Of a stretch of DNA of 8,074 bases, positions 5,037 to 8,074 are shown piece after piece. Source of the stretch: an uncultured Chlorobiota bacterium (GTDB taxonomy: Bacteria; Bacteroidota; Bacteroidia; Bacteroidales; JAADGE01); assembly GCA_947311125.1 (NCBI GenBank), contig CAMZKI010000157.1:1-8074 (forward strand). Direction: 5' to 3'. How positions within the stretch are numbered: the first letter of the stretch is position 1; each line of letters opens with the position of its first letter. Both the position numbers and the translations under genes were made by a program. The notes under the pieces were generated by a model. It was given only the letters and a program-made list of their open reading frames with translations, was not told where the DNA came from and made no database searches.

Positions 5037-5969
5037 TTAAAATTTAACGGAAAAACCGACACCGAGAATTTCTTTAAATTGAATTCTTTTGCCTGTTCCG
5101 TCATTAGTTCCGTCATTGTTAGTATCAACAGGGACTAATATATCATCATCGTAAAGAAGTTGAGTGCTTAAATTTGCCGTGATATATTTATTAATTTTCA
5201 TTCCTACTAAAACCTCCCAGTTTACGTCAATATTTTGCGGATTATTTAAATAATTTGAAAATAAACCCAGTTTTGTATTCAGGTTTACGTTCTTCATAAT
5301 ATCTTCAGTGTAAACCGCTTTTAAATAACCTCCGAATTCATTTCTGATTTTTTCGCCCGCTTCTACTCCGTATGCACCGGCATCGGCAAGTATTTGGTCG
5401 CTTACAAATGTAGTTTTTGAAGTTAAAGGAGCAAAAAATACTGATAAGTTTTTATTTGGCTTATAATCAATTCCGGCAGCAAAAATCAAATATCCGGGAG
5501 CCATAAAAGTTGAAATAACCGTAGAATCATCAGGATAATTATATCCGTTAGTAAACTGTGTTCTGAAATTCATTAAAGCAGCATAATATAACTTATCGGT
5601 TGCTTTTATTCCTAATTTAGATGAAAAATCCAATTTATCATCTGTTTTTTGTGTGCTTTTGTTATCACCTTTACCAAGTACTTGTATCCCATAAGCTAAA
5701 TTAAGAGTATTATCCCAAGTCAGATTATCTTTTTTGTAGCTTGCAAACAGATTTGTTATTCCGTTTACTGAAATATTATTTATACCGCCGGCAGCCCAAT
5801 TTGTAAAACTGCTTTGTCCGAATGTAAGAGCAAACATTCCGCCTTTTTTCCAACCGTTAATTGTATCGGTATTTGTTTTTTTTAATGCGTCTTCTTTTTC
5901 GCTGACTTGTGCCGATAAAAATTGTCCGGCAAAGAGTGTGAACAGTGTAATAAATATTATTTTTTTCAT
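5037..5969 (-). CDS. DUF3078-family outer-membrane beta-barrel protein
   Basis: A 310-residue protein with a Sec signal peptide (residues 1-20, cleavage after ...FLSA before Gln21). An N-terminal W(K)KGGMFALTFGQSSFTNWAAGG region is followed by alternating amphipathic strands and a C-terminal VGFSVKF. The Phe end is the usual signal for insertion by the BAM machinery. The GG..NxSxNG, MAPGYLIFAAGIDYKPN and SVFFAPLTSKTTF stretches match the DUF3078 family, found mainly in Bacteroidota; its function is not known. A turn near the C-terminus carries DTNNDGTND (282-290), which has the spacing of a calcium loop. The gene starts 24 nt after the mscS-family stop, suggesting one operon with the mechanosensitive channels. 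The strong terminator at 4853-4886 lies downstream, past the Trp leader ORF. Confidence 0.8.
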   Translation of the reverse strand: MKKIIFITLFTLFAGQFLSAQVSEKEDALKKTNTDTINGWKKGGMFALTFGQSSFTNWAAGGINNISVNGITNLFASYKKDNLTWDNTLNLAYGIQVLGKGDNKSTQKTDDKLDFSSKLGIKATDKLYYAALMNFRTQFTNGYNYPDDSTVISTFMAPGYLIFAAGIDYKPNKNLSVFFAPLTSKTTFVSDQILADAGAYGVEAGEKIRNEFGGYLKAVYTEDIMKNVNLNTKLGLFSNYLNNPQNIDVNWEVLVGMKINKYITANLSTQLLYDDDILVPVDTNNDGTNDGTGKRIQFKEILGVGFSVKF

Positions 5970-5993
5970 TTTTAAAAAATTTGTTGTTATTAA

Positions 5994-6800
5994 TTAATTT
6001 TGATGAAGATGAACATCCATTTGGGGGTAAGGGATATTAAGATTTTCTGTTGCAAATGTTTTGTATATTACTTCGTTCATATCAAAAAATACGCCCCAAT
6101 AATCTTCGCTTTTTACCCAAGCACGTACGGTGAAATTTACCGAACTGTCGGCAAGTTCACTTACGGCAACAAAGGGTTCGGGTTCTTTTAAAATTCTTTT
6201 GTCGGCTTCAATTAATTTAAATATAACTGATTTTGCTTTGTCGATATCATCACCGTAAGCAATGCCGAATGTCCAATCAACCCGTCGAGTCGGTTCGGTC
6301 GAATAATTTGTCATAGAATTTGTTGAAAGTCCTCCGTTCGGGATTATAACGGTTTTATTATCTAATGTTTTGAGGATGGTATTGAAAAGTTGAATTTCAG
6401 AAACAGTTCCGATATATCCTTGTGCTTCAATGAAATCACCTACTTTGAACGGCTTAAAAATTAATATCATAACACCGCCGGCAAAGTTTTGCAATGTGCC
6501 CGAAAGTGCCATCCCTACAGCAAGACCGGCAGCACCGAGGATTGCAATAAAAGAGGTCATTTCAATACCGACCATGCCCATTACGCTGACAACCAACAGA
6601 ACTTTTAGCAGAATATTTGTGAGACTTTTTACAAAAGAAGCCAGAGAGGCATCTGTTTTTTTCTTATTAAGAAGTTTTGAAACAGCTTTTGTTAAAATTT
6701 TAATTACCCAAAGACCGAGAATGAGAACAACAATTGCTCCGATAAGTTTCGGTCCGTATTCAATTCCGAGATTGATAATTTTGTCGATGTATTTGTCCAT
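5994..6800 (-). CDS. mscS: Small-conductance mechanosensitive channel, MscS family
   Basis: A 268-residue inner-membrane channel that opens under membrane tension to release solutes in hypo-osmotic shock. Three membrane helices are visible: TM1 about 15-37, TM2 about 60-80, and pore-lining TM3 about 83-113 with the Gly/Ala-rich AGLAVGMALSGTLQNFAGG. The soluble beta domain follows (FKPFKVGDFIEAQGYIGTV, then VIIPNGGLSTNSMTNYS with the PNG turn at 154-156), and the alpha/beta domain ends near IPYPQMDVHLHQN. Size and layout match E. coli MscS (286 residues), so this is a minimal homoheptameric type without extra domains. A TTG-started frame from 6851 exists, but the ATG at 6800 directly precedes the TM1 region and the TTG lies in an intercistronic hairpin. 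It lies 72 nt after mscL and 24 nt before the DUF3078 gene. Confidence 0.92.
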   Translation of the reverse strand: MDKYIDKIINLGIEYGPKLIGAIVVLILGLWVIKILTKAVSKLLNKKKTDASLASFVKSLTNILLKVLLVVSVMGMVGIEMTSFIAILGAAGLAVGMALSGTLQNFAGGVMILIFKPFKVGDFIEAQGYIGTVSEIQLFNTILKTLDNKTVIIPNGGLSTNSMTNYSTEPTRRVDWTFGIAYGDDIDKAKSVIFKLIEADKRILKEPEPFVAVSELADSSVNFTVRAWVKSEDYWGVFFDMNEVIYKTFATENLNIPYPQMDVHLHQN

Positions 6801-6819
6801 TTTTACAGTTTTAATTAAT

Positions 6820-6860
6820 GAAAGAACTTTGATAAAGTTAAGAATTATCAAAGTTCTTTC
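6820..6860 (-). repeat. 15-bp perfect inverted repeat between mscL and mscS
   Basis: Bases 6820-6834 (GAAAGAACTTTGATA) are the exact reverse complement of 6846-6860 around an 11-nt loop. In the direction of transcription the hairpin starts 12 nt after the mscL stop and ends 19 nt before the mscS ATG. It is followed by ATTAATTAAAAC rather than a U tract, so it is not a classical terminator for the minus strand. It could stabilise the mscL message, attenuate read-through or affect mscS translation. Confidence 0.75.
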
Positions 6861-6872
6861 GGTTTTAATTTA

Positions 6873-7301
6873 TTATTTTTTTAATAAATCGCGTATTTCT
6901 GTTAACAAAACTTCTTCATTTGAAGGTGCCGGCGGAGCGGCAGGTTTTTCTTCTTCTTTCTTTTTCATTTTATTGTATGCTTTTACAACCATAAATATTG
7001 CAAATGCAACAATAATAAATGTAATAATTGTATTTATAAAATTGCCGTAATTAATTGCTATTTCTTTAATTTCGGGTGTAATTACCGTTCCGGCAGCATC
7101 GTTAACAGCTTTTACGGGTTCTTGAATAACAATTTTTAATTGAGAAAAATCAACACCGCCGAGCAATTTGCCTATCGGAGGCATGATAACATCGTTTACA
7201 AGTGATTTAATTATTGCACCGAAATAAGTTGCTAAAATTAAACCTACTGCCATATCAATGACATTTCCTTTACTGATAAATTTTTTAAATTCTTTGAACA
7301 T
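6873..7301 (-). CDS. mscL: Large-conductance mechanosensitive channel
   Basis: A 142-residue pentameric inner-membrane pore, the last safety valve against osmotic lysis. The family pattern is clear from the start: MFKEFKKFISKGNVIDMAVG, SLVNDVIMPPIGKLLGGVDFS (33-53), a periplasmic loop (about 54-85), TM2 FINTIITFIIVAFAIFMVVK (88-107), and the C-terminal cytoplasmic bundle with EEVLLTEIRDLL (129-140), nearly identical to the E. coli end. Relative to E. coli, the TM1 stretch GVIIGAAFG reads GLILATYFG: Gly22 and Gly30 are kept (Gly20, Gly28 here), while Gly26-Ala27-Ala28 became Ala24-Thr25-Tyr26. The start is the ATG at 7301. The upstream OmpA gene ends in a terminator, so mscL probably begins a transcript that may continue into mscS and the DUF3078 gene. 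Confidence 0.97.
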   Translation of the reverse strand: MFKEFKKFISKGNVIDMAVGLILATYFGAIIKSLVNDVIMPPIGKLLGGVDFSQLKIVIQEPVKAVNDAAGTVITPEIKEIAINYGNFINTIITFIIVAFAIFMVVKAYNKMKKKEEEKPAAPPAPSNEEVLLTEIRDLLKK

Positions 7302-7325
7302 AATTTTATATTTTGATGTTTAATT

Positions 7326-7360
7326 AAAAGATAAGCACGACAAAAAATGTCGTACTTATC
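7326..7360 (-). terminator. Intrinsic terminator of the OmpA/TSP3 gene
   Basis: Bases 7330-7342 pair with 7348-7360 (GATAAG.ACGACA stem, 12 of 13 positions, one mismatch at 7336/7354) around a 5-nt loop. On the minus strand the hairpin is followed by TTTTAATT. It lies 30 nt past the OmpA stop and upstream of mscL. Confidence 0.8.
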
Positions 7361-7390
7361 GCATTATGAAATATTTGTTAACTGTTTATG

Positions 7391-8026
7391 TTATTTTTGA
7401 ATAGTAATTTCCACTCTTCTGTTTTTTGCTCTTCCGGCAGAAGTTCTGTTACTTGCAATCGGGTTTGCAATTCCGTGTCCTTTTGCTGCTAAGCGTGAAG
7501 CGGAAATACCTTTGTTTATGAAATATTGTTTTACTGAATTTGCTCTGTCATCAGATAATTTTAAGTTTCTGTCTTTGTTTCCGGTATTGTCGGTATATCC
7601 GTCAATTGAGAATTTTGTACGCGGATATTTGTTCATGATTTTAACAATATTGTCTAAATCTTTATAAGATTTTGATTTTATTGTTGATTTACCGGTATCA
7701 AATTGAATGTTTTTAGCGCTAAAACTAATTTCTTTTTCGATTTGTTTTTTTACTTCTTCTTTAAGTTTCGGGCAACCGTTTAATTCCGGAACACCGGCTT
7801 TGTCGGGGCAAGCATCATCTTTGTCTGCAATACCGTCATTATCTCTGTCGGGGCAACCGTGTAAAGAAACGAGTCCTTTAACCGTTGGGCAAGCATCGTC
7901 TTTGTCGGCAACACCGTCTCCGTCAGTATCGGGGCAACCGTTGAATTTTGCTAAACCGGCTTTGTTCGGGCAAGCATCGTCTTTGTCTGCAATACCGTCT
8001 AAATCAGTATCATAGCAACCGAAGAC
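7391..8026 (-). CDS. OmpA-family protein with thrombospondin type 3 calcium repeats (5' end missing)
   Basis: The C-terminal 211 residues of a cell-surface or periplasmic protein that anchors the outer membrane to peptidoglycan. From the N-side there are three 27-residue TSP3 repeats (GCPDTDGDGVADKDDACP type, calcium-binding), then a short Lys/Glu-rich linker, then an OmpA/MotB-like domain: SFSAKNIQFDTGKSTIKSKS, FSIDGYTDNTGNKDRNLKLS and GHGIANPIASNRTSAGRAKNRRVEI, with the conserved Asp of GYTD and Arg of NRRVE that bind diaminopimelate. Such proteins normally start with a signal peptide and a beta-barrel or other N-terminal part, which would lie beyond the window. The open frame has no usable start: TAA codons interrupt it at 8027-8029 and 8045-8047. 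The in-frame ATG at 7636 would cut the OmpA domain in half and is not the real start. Confidence 0.9.
   Translation of the reverse strand, partial: VFGCYDTDLDGIADKDDACPNKAGLAKFNGCPDTDGDGVADKDDACPTVKGLVSLHGCPDRDNDGIADKDDACPDKAGVPELNGCPKLKEEVKKQIEKEISFSAKNIQFDTGKSTIKSKSYKDLDNIVKIMNKYPRTKFSIDGYTDNTGNKDRNLKLSDDRANSVKQYFINKGISASRLAAKGHGIANPIASNRTSAGRAKNRRVEITIQK
7778..8020 (-). repeat. Three tandem 81-bp repeats encoding TSP3 calcium loops
   Basis: Units at 8020-7940, 7939-7859 and 7858-7778 each encode 27 residues starting GC(P/Y)D and containing D-x-D-x-D-G-(I/V)-A-D-K-D-D-A-C-P. Paired cysteines and acidic loops are typical of TSP3 repeats. The first unit has Tyr where the others have Pro. A GCPK remnant follows the last unit at 7777. 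Confidence 0.9.
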
Positions 8027-8074
8027 TTATGCCAACCCTTCAACTTACGTAAGAGCGTAGTCGTTGTGGTCAGT
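8021..8074 (-). pseudogene. Degraded fourth TSP3 repeat at the window edge
   Basis: Read in the OmpA frame this stretch gives DYALT*VEGLA*VFGC, which lines up residue for residue with DDACPTVKGLVSLHGC of an intact repeat but has two TAA codons and loses the Cys and Pro. Similarity falls off toward the last base. Poor-quality sequence at a contig end explains this best; a truly decayed gene is possible. Confidence 0.55.

Noticed and set aside
6801..6851. TTG start extending the MscS protein by 17 residues
   Set aside because: The extension runs through the intercistronic hairpin and adds nothing family-like; the ATG at 6800 gives a standard MscS N-terminus.
6430..7050. 206-codon plus-strand frame across mscS and mscL
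   Set aside because: It lies antisense to two clear channel genes, has no recognisable motif and a Thr/Ile/Arg-rich composition typical of antisense frames.
7707..8015. Plus-strand open frame with repeated GQASSLSA-type units
   Set aside because: It is the antisense of the TSP3 repeats; the periodicity comes entirely from the OmpA gene on the other strand.
1..8074. CRISPR arrays, tRNA or rRNA genes, insertion sequences, phage or defence genes
   Set aside because: No spaced short repeats, tRNA-like cloverleaf, transposase or other mobile-element signature was seen; the only tandem repeats are coding TSP3 units.

Overview
The window looks like a short metagenome- or single-cell-type contig from an AT-rich member of the Bacteroidota. 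The clues are promoters of the TTTG / TAnnTTTG type, a DUF3078-type outer-membrane barrel, signal peptides cleaved before Gln, an OmpA protein with thrombospondin type 3 calcium repeats, and no consistent Shine-Dalgarno sequences. The genus cannot be given from sequence alone. Both ends look like damaged contig edges. The left end is a fold-back of a sigma-factor gene, and the right end is a repeat that decays into in-frame stop codons.

Layout, left to right. Positions 1-431 hold an ECF sigma factor gene broken by the fold-back: its first 100 codons lie on the minus strand (431 to 132), and the next stretch reappears on the plus strand (3 to about 137). Next is a secreted helical-repeat protein (497-1369, minus). 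A divergent intergenic region then leads to a two-gene plus-strand operon: a DUF1858 CxxC redox-type protein (1455-1724) and a Cof-type HAD phosphatase (1717-2541), which overlap by 8 nt. The HAD gene runs convergently into a BASS/SBF-family membrane transporter (2504-3412, minus) that has its own well-formed promoter.

From 3412 rightward every gene is on the minus strand. Transcription order, right to left, is: OmpA/TSP3 protein (8026-7391, 5' end missing) and its terminator; mscL (7301-6873); mscS family (6800-5994); DUF3078 barrel (5969-5037); a 22-codon leader ORF with tandem Trp codons (4979-4911); a strong terminator (4886-4853); trpB (4699-3533) and its terminator. mscL, mscS and the barrel gene lie 72 and 24 nt apart and could form one envelope-stress or osmotic operon.

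The most interesting element is the 337-nt gap between the DUF3078 gene and trpB. It contains what looks like a complete ribosome-mediated tryptophan attenuator: a short ORF with Trp-Trp, a region at the end of that ORF that can form 15 base pairs with the terminator hairpin (antiterminator), a 12-bp terminator, and then a lone trpB. The spacing fits the classical logic: a ribosome stalled at Trp-Trp leaves the antiterminator strand free, and a ribosome at the stop codon covers it. The trpB it would control is not followed by other trp genes here.
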